Part shown: positions 7,619 through 15,613 of the stretch, in pieces | How positions within the stretch are numbered: the stretch's first letter is position 1 | Layout of the letters: every line of letters begins with the position of its first letter | NCBI GenBank assembly: GCA_035294465.1 | Contig: DATGKW010000054.1 | Span: 1 to 64,000, forward strand | DNA: 64,000 nucleotides | Source of the DNA: Paraktedonobacter sp035294465 | GTDB taxonomy: Bacteria; Chloroflexota; Ktedonobacteria; Ktedonobacterales; Ktedonobacteraceae | Reading direction: 5' to 3' | Notes under the pieces: generated by a model | What the model saw: only the letters and a program-made list of their open reading frames with translations | Told to the model about the DNA's origin: nothing | Database searches by the model: none | Translations under genes and position numbers: made by a program

Positions 7619-9082
7619 ATGGCTGGCCGTTTCTGGCATAGTCAAGACTATGAGGTTATTAAGCTGGACGATTTGTATAAGCGTATTTCGCAGCTTCCGA
7701 TAGAAAATCTGGCTGCGCTAGCAGGCTCCACCGCAAATGAACCCGTAAGGGTCCCAATTCAACTGGACGAGCCGTTACCTTTAACAGCTCCTCAGGCGCG
7801 TCGCTTCGCGTCGGAGCCTCTAAAGTATTTACACACATACACAATTAACTTCTTTCTAGAGCTACCCGCCGGGGACCCTGAGCTGGTTTACGAAGCAATG
7901 CGTCTATGTATTGCTCATCATGAAGCGCTACGTGTACGCCTGTACCAGAGCGAGGGGCGCTGGTGGCAACGGATTATGCCGCCAGAGGAAGTCGAAGTGC
8001 CACTGTCCATTTGCGATCTCTCAGCACTGCCTGATGAAGAACTGGAAGGAGCATTATTCCGCGAGGCGCAGGCAGTTCAGCAGATGGTGAATATACTCAC
8101 AGGGCCGATTCTCGCAGCTAGATATTTCCTGCTCGGACCTGAACGGCCAGCAGGTCTCTTTGTGGCGGTGAATCACCTGGTTTCAGACGGCGTTTCGCAA
8201 TCGCTTCTGAAACAGGATCTGAGGACTGCCTATACCACTCTGGCCAGGAAAGAAGCAATGCATTTGCCCACCGGTGCCGCCCCTTATCACGTCTGGGTAC
8301 AGGAACTCTACGCCCGTGCGCAAGCGCTTGATCACGAAGTCCCTTTCTGGCTGGCACAGATAGAGCCACATGAACCCAATCCCCTGTACTTCTTTACACG
8401 GGGAAGGCAAGCGGACCCCGAACCACGTTTTCCAGAGCGCCTCGTGATAGAGCTTTCCGCTACCGAGACCAATGATCTCCTTAATCAGTTACATCATTTA
8501 CCCGGTATACAAGTACATGACGTTCTGACTACAGCTGTGGCACATGTCTTAACCGAGGAAACACACCAGAGTGCGCTATTCATGCGTTTTGTAACACACG
8601 GGCGGATAAGCAAATCACTGGATGTAACGCGCACGATGGGATATTTCTCATCATATTTTCCCCTGCGCTTCTCGTTTGACCGCGTTGCGCCTCTTACTGC
8701 CAGACTGCACGCTGTTCAGGAGCAACTTCGCACGCTCCCGCAGCAAGGCATGGGATATGAATTACTTTGCTATTGTTGCCAACAAGAGGAGATACGAAAT
8801 AAACTCCTCTTACCTTATGATCCGCCTGTGAAAATAAATTATATGCATCAAATCTCTTCGCGCTTACATTATGCCATGTACTTGCCTTTCTGGCGTGTCC
8901 AGACTGCTCTCCAGGACCGACTTCCCTGGCAACCTACCCAGCCAATTCTCTGGTTTGTGGCGCGATTGGGAGAAAGGCTTGTAATACGGGTTGAATTCCG
9001 CCCCGATTTTTTTGATTCTGAGGAGATCAGAAGCCTGGCACAAGAAGTTATACAAACTATGCGAAGAATTGTGAAAGCATAG
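7619..9082 (+). CDS. Free-standing condensation-superfamily protein, epimerisation-domain-like
   Basis: A 487-residue protein that is only one NRPS-type domain, with no adenylation or carrier domain. It carries the active-site motif as NHLVSDGVS (about residues 185-193): the second, catalytic His is present, the first is Asn. DGVS after it, and later THGRISKSLDVTRTMGYFSS, resemble epimerisation domains (which read DGVSW and GHGRE followed by a TVGWFT block) more than peptide-bond-forming domains. It may epimerise or condense a carrier-bound amino acid supplied by the NRPS proteins in trans. The gene follows the exporter with a TAGTGATG junction; the ATG at 7619 is preferred over the overlapping GTG at 7616. 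The fold is clear, the reaction is inference. Confidence 0.8.
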   Translation: MAGRFWHSQDYEVIKLDDLYKRISQLPIENLAALAGSTANEPVRVPIQLDEPLPLTAPQARRFASEPLKYLHTYTINFFLELPAGDPELVYEAMRLCIAHHEALRVRLYQSEGRWWQRIMPPEEVEVPLSICDLSALPDEELEGALFREAQAVQQMVNILTGPILAARYFLLGPERPAGLFVAVNHLVSDGVSQSLLKQDLRTAYTTLARKEAMHLPTGAAPYHVWVQELYARAQALDHEVPFWLAQIEPHEPNPLYFFTRGRQADPEPRFPERLVIELSATETNDLLNQLHHLPGIQVHDVLTTAVAHVLTEETHQSALFMRFVTHGRISKSLDVTRTMGYFSSYFPLRFSFDRVAPLTARLHAVQEQLRTLPQQGMGYELLCYCCQQEEIRNKLLLPYDPPVKINYMHQISSRLHYAMYLPFWRVQTALQDRLPWQPTQPILWFVARLGERLVIRVEFRPDFFDSEEIRSLAQEVIQTMRRIVKA

Positions 9083-9115
9083 CATGGTGCTTGATATATA
9101 CAAGGAGAAAAAATA

Positions 9116-11644
9116 GTGAATTTACCTACCACGCTTAATGACGCTGTTTTGTGGGAATGCTGGGAATGGGTTGGTTTGCGCGGATCCGGCTTCCCGGTGG
9201 CATTGGTCGAGCGCTTTCAGGCACCTCGGATCATAGCAGCAATTGATCAATTACTTGAGCTAGAGAGCCGTACAGGCACAGAAGATGAGAAGGCTATTCA
9301 GATCCTCCTCGCCTTGCGCACAAAGAGCCAGATTCAGCATGTACGCTCCTCGCTTACTCGCACCCTTAAACGTATGAACGCGCGCAAACCAATACATACT
9401 ATTGACCCTGAACTAGATGAGCCATACAGACACGTGATAGCTGCTTATAATAGCCGGCATGAACTCATAGAAAGAGTTAAAAGGGAGATAGGCCATTTAT
9501 TGACCGATTACCGTGCGAATATGATGGTTCAGTGCAAGAGCTTGAGCCAGGACGAGCGTATACGAGAGGTACTAATCTGGCAAAACCGCCGTTTGGCTTG
9601 CCAGCTTTCACAGATGCTCGAAAGGAACCAGATCACCGAGAGACAGGCCAGGAGGCTCCGTATTCTCTTATTCTCGCTCTTGCAGCGCCTATGCATGAAA
9701 AATGATACTATCAGTTTTTTTGGACCTGTTGGTTGGGCACATCTTACCACAGACGCTCAAGCGCTCACTATGGATGTAGAGAATGAACCGCTTGCTCTAC
9801 GTAAAGTGTATTTTGAGACATGGGCAATTGACACCGTCGGGCAGGTACTAGCTCGTGAACAAGATCTCCAAATATGGGCCTGCCCACGTAGACAACCATT
9901 TCTCCTGGTTGAGAAACAACAGCTCATCTTGCCGTTTGCCAGCCCGGTACCGCTTTCAGCACTTGACGCGGCAGTTCTTTCTGCCTGTGATGGAAGCAAG
10001 AATGCCAAGACCATCGCAGAACATCTAGTACAGCAGAGAAAGAACAGCATTGACAGCGAGGATCAAGTGTATGCAGCCTTGCGTAAGCTTGTCAAAGCGC
10101 GACGTATTCACTGGACATTCGATGTAGCGACGGAGGAAATCTACCCCGAATGCGACCTGCAGCGTCAGTTCCTAGCTATCCACAACGACGAAGCCCGCCG
10201 GCGGGCTTTACAGCCCCTCGAACGGCTTATACATGCCAAAGAGGGTATTGAGGCATCGCGTAATCGGGCTGGCGAGCTTGATCAGGCAGTATCTCTGCTG
10301 GAAATGACTTTTGAAGAGGTTACCGGTATTCCCGCGACTCGTAACCCTGGCGAGACCTATGGCGCACGAATGCTTGTCTACGAGGACTGTCTGAGAAATG
10401 GAAAGGTGCAGCTGGGCAAAGCTTTTCTGCAAGACGCGATACGACCCTTAGAGATTATCCTTACGGGCTCCCGGTGGCTCCTCATGGAGATAGAAACCTA
10501 TTACTTCCGTCTTTTCCAAAACGCTTACAAAGAGCTAACACGGCGCACGCAGAACCGCTTCCTCAACTTTGCCGAATTCTGGTTGTGGATCAACCCATTT
10601 TTCTTTCAGGACTTCACTCAGCTTGAACAGACAGTGATACATGAATTTCAGCAGCGTTGGCTGGACGTTCTCCAACCGTCTCTCACAGAACGCCATCAGA
10701 CCTATCGCTCTCACGAAATTGCTGTTCGAGTCCGGCAAGCATTTATCCCTACGACAACACACCAACGCATCCAGCGGGTACGTTACCATAGTCCCGACGT
10801 ACTGATCGCAGCCGCGAGTGAGCAGGCCATTCAGCAGGGCGAGTACCTTCTGGTACTGGGCGAAATGCATACCGGCATTAATGCTCTAGATACTCCTGTA
10901 TTTCTGGCACAGCATCCTCAGCCGGAGCAACTCCATGCAGCTCTTGATCGCGATTATCCGCATCCGCGTATTGTACCTGTGATGTCCAAAAACTTTGAGG
11001 CCACGGTTCGGGCGCATTACGCTTTATGCCGTCCACAAGATTATCGGCTCATCCTGAGCGGCGACGCGGTGGTGCGTACAGACCATCAGTTACCCCTTAG
11101 CTCATTGCTTGTTGAGATGACAGATACAGGTCTCAGCGTATGCGACCGCGCACATCGCCTGCGTTTTGATATTGCCGATGTTTTTGCTGAATTAATCGGG
11201 CTGGTAGCCAGTCGCTACTTCCGTATGTTTCCTGAAACATCACATACCCCGCGCATCACTATCGATCAACTGGTCGCTTACCGCGAGTCCTGGCGTTTCC
11301 AGATCACAGATATCCCTTGCCGGAATCTTACCGACCCCGTAGAGGAGATGACCACCTTAAGACGCTGGCAAAAGGCTCAAGACTTGCCCGACGCCATGTT
11401 TGTCAGGTTTCCAACAGAAAAAAAGCCGATTTTTATAGATTTTACCAGCCCGGTAGCCCTTGAAGTGCTCCTGAAGCATATTCAGGGGATTCGAGACCAG
11501 GCTCAAACAGATCCTGAAGCAGGCCAGTCTATCGTGTTCTCAGAAATGCTACCCTTACCTGAGCAGTGCTGGTTGGTCGACGCTCAGGGCAACCATTATA
11601 CGAGCGAGCTTCGCTTCGTCATAACTGAGCGAGTTGCCAGGTAG
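9116..11644 (+). CDS. LanB-like protein (lantibiotic dehydratase N-terminal family), short type
   Basis: An 842-residue protein related to the glutamylation part of class I lantibiotic dehydratases. The strongest mark is MKNDTISFFGPVGW around residues 194-207, corresponding to the conserved RxTPFGL-like block of LanB, and a region near 290 (LSACDGSKNAKTIAEHL) typical of the family. Full LanB proteins are about 1000 residues with a C-terminal elimination domain; this one is shorter and I see no clear elimination domain. Split LanB proteins and peptide aminoacyl-tRNA ligases (PEARLs) are of this size and use aminoacyl-tRNA. No RiPP precursor peptide was found nearby. Start GTG at 9116 with AAGGAG eight bases upstream. 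It may modify the NRPS product or a carrier-bound chain with an aminoacyl group; this is inference. Confidence 0.75.
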   Translation: MNLPTTLNDAVLWECWEWVGLRGSGFPVALVERFQAPRIIAAIDQLLELESRTGTEDEKAIQILLALRTKSQIQHVRSSLTRTLKRMNARKPIHTIDPELDEPYRHVIAAYNSRHELIERVKREIGHLLTDYRANMMVQCKSLSQDERIREVLIWQNRRLACQLSQMLERNQITERQARRLRILLFSLLQRLCMKNDTISFFGPVGWAHLTTDAQALTMDVENEPLALRKVYFETWAIDTVGQVLAREQDLQIWACPRRQPFLLVEKQQLILPFASPVPLSALDAAVLSACDGSKNAKTIAEHLVQQRKNSIDSEDQVYAALRKLVKARRIHWTFDVATEEIYPECDLQRQFLAIHNDEARRRALQPLERLIHAKEGIEASRNRAGELDQAVSLLEMTFEEVTGIPATRNPGETYGARMLVYEDCLRNGKVQLGKAFLQDAIRPLEIILTGSRWLLMEIETYYFRLFQNAYKELTRRTQNRFLNFAEFWLWINPFFFQDFTQLEQTVIHEFQQRWLDVLQPSLTERHQTYRSHEIAVRVRQAFIPTTTHQRIQRVRYHSPDVLIAAASEQAIQQGEYLLVLGEMHTGINALDTPVFLAQHPQPEQLHAALDRDYPHPRIVPVMSKNFEATVRAHYALCRPQDYRLILSGDAVVRTDHQLPLSSLLVEMTDTGLSVCDRAHRLRFDIADVFAELIGLVASRYFRMFPETSHTPRITIDQLVAYRESWRFQITDIPCRNLTDPVEEMTTLRRWQKAQDLPDAMFVRFPTEKKPIFIDFTSPVALEVLLKHIQGIRDQAQTDPEAGQSIVFSEMLPLPEQCWLVDAQGNHYTSELRFVITERVAR

Positions 11645-11758
11645 CAGCCGTGGTAGAAGCGATGAACACGTTCAGAACACCGCTGAATCCATCGAACTGA
11701 AAAGAACAGGGAAACGAAGGAACTAAATCCCTGTGGATTCTACTGGATGAGGTGCTTT

Positions 11759-12523
11759 ATGTCGGAAAATTTGTGGTTTTATATTCGCAAACCAAAGCAA
11801 TATGCACAAATTCGTCTATTCTGCTTTCCCTACGCGGGAGGTAGCGCCTCGATCTACCAATCCTGGGTTGATGCTTTGCCAGATTTCATAGAGGTTTGTG
11901 CAGTGCAACTTCCAGGACGCGAAAGGCGTCTTCTAGAGCCTCTCCCGGCCACCCTGTCTGATCTTATTTTTCATCTTTCAAATGAAATACAACCATTCTT
12001 AAATAAACCCTTTGCCCTTTTTGGGCACAGTATGGGAGCACTTATTGCCTTCGAGCTCGCTCACACGCTCCAGGACAGGGAAAATAGAACACCAACAGAT
12101 ATATTTGTTTCGGGATATCGAGCTCCACATTTACCACGGAAAGAGCCCTTATGGAGCACTTTCCCTGATCCACAATTACTTCAACATATACGCTCTCTTG
12201 GAGGCGTTCCCCAAGAAATTTTAGAACACTCGGAACTTGTGGAATTCTTGCTTCCGCTCATTCGCTCTGACTTTCGCATAGTTGAAAGTTACACATGGAA
12301 ACCGTCGGGTCCTTTGAAATGCCCTCTAACAGCATTTGGAGGACTACAGGATAGAGAAATATCTGTTCATGATATCCTCGCCTGGAAGAAACATACGAGA
12401 GAAAATTTCTCCTATCATATGTTTCCAGGAGGACACTTCTTTATCCATCATGCCCGGAACGAGCTTCTAAAAAGAATTGTTCAGCAACTGAACTCGACTG
12501 TATCCTGGAACCTGAAGGATTAG
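11759..12523 (+). CDS. Type II thioesterase (GrsT/RifR-like)
   Basis: An alpha/beta-hydrolase of 254 residues that removes wrong or stalled groups from carrier domains of NRPS and PKS proteins. It has the nucleophile elbow FGHSMGALIAFE (Ser at about 91), the FCFPYAGGSA and LPGRERR motifs typical of the family, an acidic residue in GLQDREIS and the catalytic His in FPGGHFFIH. Start taken at 11759, with GATGAGG just upstream, rather than the ATG at 11747. It is the only thioesterase in the window, and since no NRPS here has its own TE domain it might also take part in release. M29 peptidase gene follows after eight bases. Confidence 0.93.
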   Translation: MSENLWFYIRKPKQYAQIRLFCFPYAGGSASIYQSWVDALPDFIEVCAVQLPGRERRLLEPLPATLSDLIFHLSNEIQPFLNKPFALFGHSMGALIAFELAHTLQDRENRTPTDIFVSGYRAPHLPRKEPLWSTFPDPQLLQHIRSLGGVPQEILEHSELVEFLLPLIRSDFRIVESYTWKPSGPLKCPLTAFGGLQDREISVHDILAWKKHTRENFSYHMFPGGHFFIHHARNELLKRIVQQLNSTVSWNLKD

Positions 12524-12531
12524 AAAAGCAT

Positions 12532-13656
12532 ATGATAGATCCACGTGTCCAGCGCCTGGCAAATGTTCTTGTTACCTACTCTCTTCAGATGCGAAGAGGG
12601 CAACGCCTCGCTATTCTAGCAACACCTCTAGCGCTGCCGCTGGCAAGCGAGGTATACCGTATCGCGCTTCTCCATAACGCTTACCCGGAGGTGTTTTTAG
12701 AAGCCCCAGAGGTACAGGAAATTCTTCTCAAAGAAGGTTCTGACAAACAACTCATCGATATTTCTCCTTTAGACCGTATGATGATCGAAAAATACGATGC
12801 ACGGCTCCTGATTCTCTCCCAGGAGAACACCAGAGCTTTACAACAGATCCACCCAACGCGCCTGGCACTGTTCTCTTTGGCCCACCAGCAACTATTACAT
12901 ACGATGGGACAGCGCGGCGCAGAGGGTACACTGCGCTGGTGTGTTACGCTCTACCCAACGCAGGCTTATGCACAGGATACCGGGATGTCCCTGACTGAAT
13001 TTGAAGATTTTGTCTACCGGGGCTGCTTTGTAGATACAGAAGATAGCCTCGCACACTGGCAGAAACAGAGCCAGCTTCAAGACACATGTATTCAGTGGCT
13101 CACAGGAAAGCAGCATGTTCATCTTGTAGGCAAGGAAACCGATCTCACTTTTTCTATTAAGGGTCGAACTTTTGTCAATGGCAACGGGCGCTTGAATCTT
13201 CCCGATGGGGAAATCTACTCGGCACCTGTAGAAGATTCCGTCAACGGTTACATTCGTATAAGTTTTCCAGCCGTGTTGCATGGAAGGGTTGTCGAAGGCA
13301 TCTTCCTCCGTTTTGAGAATGGTGCAGTTGTTGAAGCCGTTTCCGCGAAAAATCAGGACTTTCTCCATCGGATGCTTGCCTTAGATAGAGGCGCGTGCCG
13401 GGTTGGAGAGATTGCTTTTGGGATGAATTTCCTCATTACTCAGGGAATTAAACAGACGCTGTTCGACGAGAAAATAGGTGGAACCTTTCACCTGGCTCTG
13501 GGAAGCAGCCTTGCTGGCACAGGCGGACAGAACCTCTCGGCTATCCACTGGGATATGGTCTGCGATCTACGTAATGACGGTAAAGTATACGTGGATGATG
13601 AACTTTTTTGCTCTCATGGTCTGTTTCTGCCTATTGCTGATCAGGCGATGGAGTGA
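12532..13656 (+). CDS. M29-family aminopeptidase
   Basis: A 374-residue protein of the thermophilic aminopeptidase family M29 (AmpS/AmpT type), metal-dependent enzymes that remove N-terminal residues from peptides. Expected metal ligands and active-site residues can be seen in order: Glu in LPDGEIYSAP, Glu in RVGEIAFGMN, His in GGTFHLALG, and Asp in IHWDMVCDL. It lies eight bases behind the thioesterase, so it belongs to the same operon. Peptidases in NRPS clusters often release a protecting residue after export or trim a precursor; together with the LanB-like protein a removable aminoacyl cap is imaginable, but nothing in the sequence proves it. The 3' end overlaps that of the convergent oxidoreductase gene by 26 bases. 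Confidence 0.9.
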   Translation: MIDPRVQRLANVLVTYSLQMRRGQRLAILATPLALPLASEVYRIALLHNAYPEVFLEAPEVQEILLKEGSDKQLIDISPLDRMMIEKYDARLLILSQENTRALQQIHPTRLALFSLAHQQLLHTMGQRGAEGTLRWCVTLYPTQAYAQDTGMSLTEFEDFVYRGCFVDTEDSLAHWQKQSQLQDTCIQWLTGKQHVHLVGKETDLTFSIKGRTFVNGNGRLNLPDGEIYSAPVEDSVNGYIRISFPAVLHGRVVEGIFLRFENGAVVEAVSAKNQDFLHRMLALDRGACRVGEIAFGMNFLITQGIKQTLFDEKIGGTFHLALGSSLAGTGGQNLSAIHWDMVCDLRNDGKVYVDDELFCSHGLFLPIADQAME

Positions 13657-14743
13657 CAAAAGCTGCAGACCGATACATTGCATCTATTACTTTTACTGTT
13701 GTTAAACTACCTTGCAGGAGTGAATGTAGACCGTACTCGCCGCGGATACCCGCGAGAAAGCAGCGCCATTGATTCTGGAATGGCAGGAAGAGGTCGGTTG
13801 CATGAGCAATCTGAGGAACCTCTCGGCCTGCGCTGGTCCAGATGGTAAGCGGCGAATCCGGGCGAACACCATGCGGGCTTAAGCCAAAGAGCGTTTCGAT
13901 ACGGGCGGTTCCGCGCGTGCCAATGAGCGTCAGACTCGTCTGGTCACGTTCAACCAGGCGATCCCAACTGGCTTCAAGAAAGAGGTGATAGGACGGATCG
14001 ACGAAAAGAGCTGAACCGCTCACATCTATTTCTACATCGCAGAAATCGCGTACTTCCTCTTGATTCTCTGCTAAATACCAGGACGCCCGCGCCGGACGCT
14101 CCTGCAAGTAGTTCAGGGAGCATTGGGCACTTACCAGATGCGCACCGGGGCAAAAGCTCAACGCAATGTTAATCAGATGCGATCCTAAGTCGATGAGCGC
14201 CCCCCCACCAGAAAGTGTGCGCCTGGTGAACCAGGTGTTCGTTCCAGGAACTCCATTTCGCCGCAGCCAGGAACACCGCACGGTCTGGATTTCCCCCAGC
14301 TTTCCCTGTTGAACGAGTTCCTGTAATAGAAGAATTTCAGGACGGAAACGGTTGGCATAGGCTATCATCAACTCTCGCCTATTACGCTGAGCCGCCTCTA
14401 CCATATCGATGGCTTCAGCAAGCGTTGTGGCCATAGGCTTTTCGCACAGTACATGAACCCCCGCGTTCAGCATAGCAATGCTCAGTTTTGCGTGCAGATA
14501 GTTGGGGCACGCTACCAGAACAGCATCAAGTTGTAGTGCCAGGAGTTCGTCGAGGCTAAGACACGTATGGACACCTGGAAACTTCTTTGCCAGCAGCAGG
14601 CTTTGTGTCTGGTCCTGATCAAACAATCCAGCTACCGATACGCCGGGCATTGCACTCAGTATAGGGAGATGAACACGAGCAACAATACGCCCGGCACCGA
14701 CGATCCCAATGCGCAGGGGAGAACAATCAGCAGTCTTCTCCAT
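13631..14743 (-). CDS. Gfo/Idh/MocA oxidoreductase, RifL-like
   Basis: A 370-residue NAD(P)-dependent oxidoreductase. The Rossmann motif GIVGAGRIVARVHLP lies near residue 13, and VHVLCEKPMATT near 95 contains the conserved EKP of the family, followed by an alpha/beta substrate domain. In AHBA biosynthesis RifL of this family oxidises a sugar so that RifK can add an amino group, giving a kanosamine-type intermediate; NtdC does the same job in Bacillus kanosamine synthesis. All other enzymes of that set are in this operon. It is the last gene of the 40-kb minus-strand operon, nine bases after the dehydratase. Family assignment is firm, the RifL role comes from context. Confidence 0.88.
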   Translation of the reverse strand: MEKTADCSPLRIGIVGAGRIVARVHLPILSAMPGVSVAGLFDQDQTQSLLLAKKFPGVHTCLSLDELLALQLDAVLVACPNYLHAKLSIAMLNAGVHVLCEKPMATTLAEAIDMVEAAQRNRRELMIAYANRFRPEILLLQELVQQGKLGEIQTVRCSWLRRNGVPGTNTWFTRRTLSGGGALIDLGSHLINIALSFCPGAHLVSAQCSLNYLQERPARASWYLAENQEEVRDFCDVEIDVSGSALFVDPSYHLFLEASWDRLVERDQTSLTLIGTRGTARIETLFGLSPHGVRPDSPLTIWTSAGREVPQIAHATDLFLPFQNQWRCFLAGIRGEYGLHSLLQGSLTTVKVIDAMYRSAAFVTPSPDQQ

Positions 14744-14752
14744 GAGAAATTT

Positions 14753-15613
14753 TTACCTCTTTATAGCATCACCAGTGACAAGAGTTAAGCGGGGACAGCA
14801 AGCCTTGAAAATAGGCTTCAGTTTAGACCATTCCGCCCTGGTGGCGCGTAGCGGGAAATGTACAGTCTCGCCAGGCATAACACCTTTGTTGCGTTCTATC
14901 ACCATTTGCTCCTCAGCCTCGTTTTCACATAGATGCAGATAAACCCTGGTATGAAGGCCCAGACGCTCTAAATGATACTGTTCTATGGCCTCATCCAGAC
15001 AAAACTGGCCCTCAGCTGTAGCCATTCCCTGGGCAGCAGCCACATATGTCAGCAGACTGTTCGGGAAACAGGGTGCAAGCAGGCGTGTCAATCGTCCTGG
15101 CAGATTCATCGCTATACCGATAACATAACTCGTCGCCCGGTGCATAAAAAGCAGGATAGGAATGATTTCTGTAACGCTGCGTGCTGGATACGCGAACTTG
15201 ACAACTTCAGCCTTCTGTTTTAATTCCATGTACAATTCATTGAGGATAGAAAATGGGACGCACTCATGCCAGTGGCGCGAGACGATAATTTGCGTTCGTC
15301 TGTGATGCCTTCTGCGCAACAGTGCAACGCTATCCCACTCAACGTCGATGTAGGCACAGCCCGCATCTATAGCACATTCCAGAATGGCAAGCCGCTCCTG
15401 CTCGGTACCTTGAAATGCTCCTCCCTCACGCACCGGCCGGCAGGTAATAATTAACGGGCAAGGAGATTGGGAGATGATCAATGGCAGATCGAAAGAATCC
15501 ATCATATCAAGGCAGATTTCGGCCAGGCCAATTTTTGGAGCAAGCGCTCTTAACTGTTCAAGGCACTGCTCGGTATCAATAGGTGCCAGAGAAACTGCCA
15601 GTCTATCAGTCAT
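14753..15613 (-). CDS. Type I 3-dehydroquinate dehydratase-like enzyme, probable aminodehydroquinate dehydratase
   Basis: A 286-residue protein whose first 225 or so residues follow type I dehydroquinate dehydratases (AroD): CDMMDSFDLP-like strand, ITCRPVREGGAF, the catalytic His region IIVSRHWHE, the Schiff-base Lys in VVKFAYPARS, and a C-terminal TYVAAAQGMATAEGQF block. It would form the aromatic precursor by trans- or cis-dehydration of (amino)dehydroquinate. From memory, RifJ of rifamycin belongs to the unrelated type II, so this would be a non-homologous replacement. About 60 extra C-terminal residues look like a broken start of a shikimate dehydrogenase domain. The start at 15613 overlaps the preceding monooxygenase gene by eight bases; an upstream in-frame ATG inside that gene is not favoured. 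Confidence 0.82.
   Translation of the reverse strand: MTDRLAVSLAPIDTEQCLEQLRALAPKIGLAEICLDMMDSFDLPLIISQSPCPLIITCRPVREGGAFQGTEQERLAILECAIDAGCAYIDVEWDSVALLRRRHHRRTQIIVSRHWHECVPFSILNELYMELKQKAEVVKFAYPARSVTEIIPILLFMHRATSYVIGIAMNLPGRLTRLLAPCFPNSLLTYVAAAQGMATAEGQFCLDEAIEQYHLERLGLHTRVYLHLCENEAEEQMVIERNKGVMPGETVHFPLRATRAEWSKLKPIFKACCPRLTLVTGDAIKR

Noticed and set aside
9116..11644. A class I lantibiotic cluster
   Set aside because: No LanC, no precursor peptide, and the LanB-like protein lacks a clear elimination domain.
14753..15613. Dehydratase as part of primary shikimate synthesis only
   Set aside because: Not excluded, but its place in the operon between the monooxygenase and RifL-like genes favours a pathway role.
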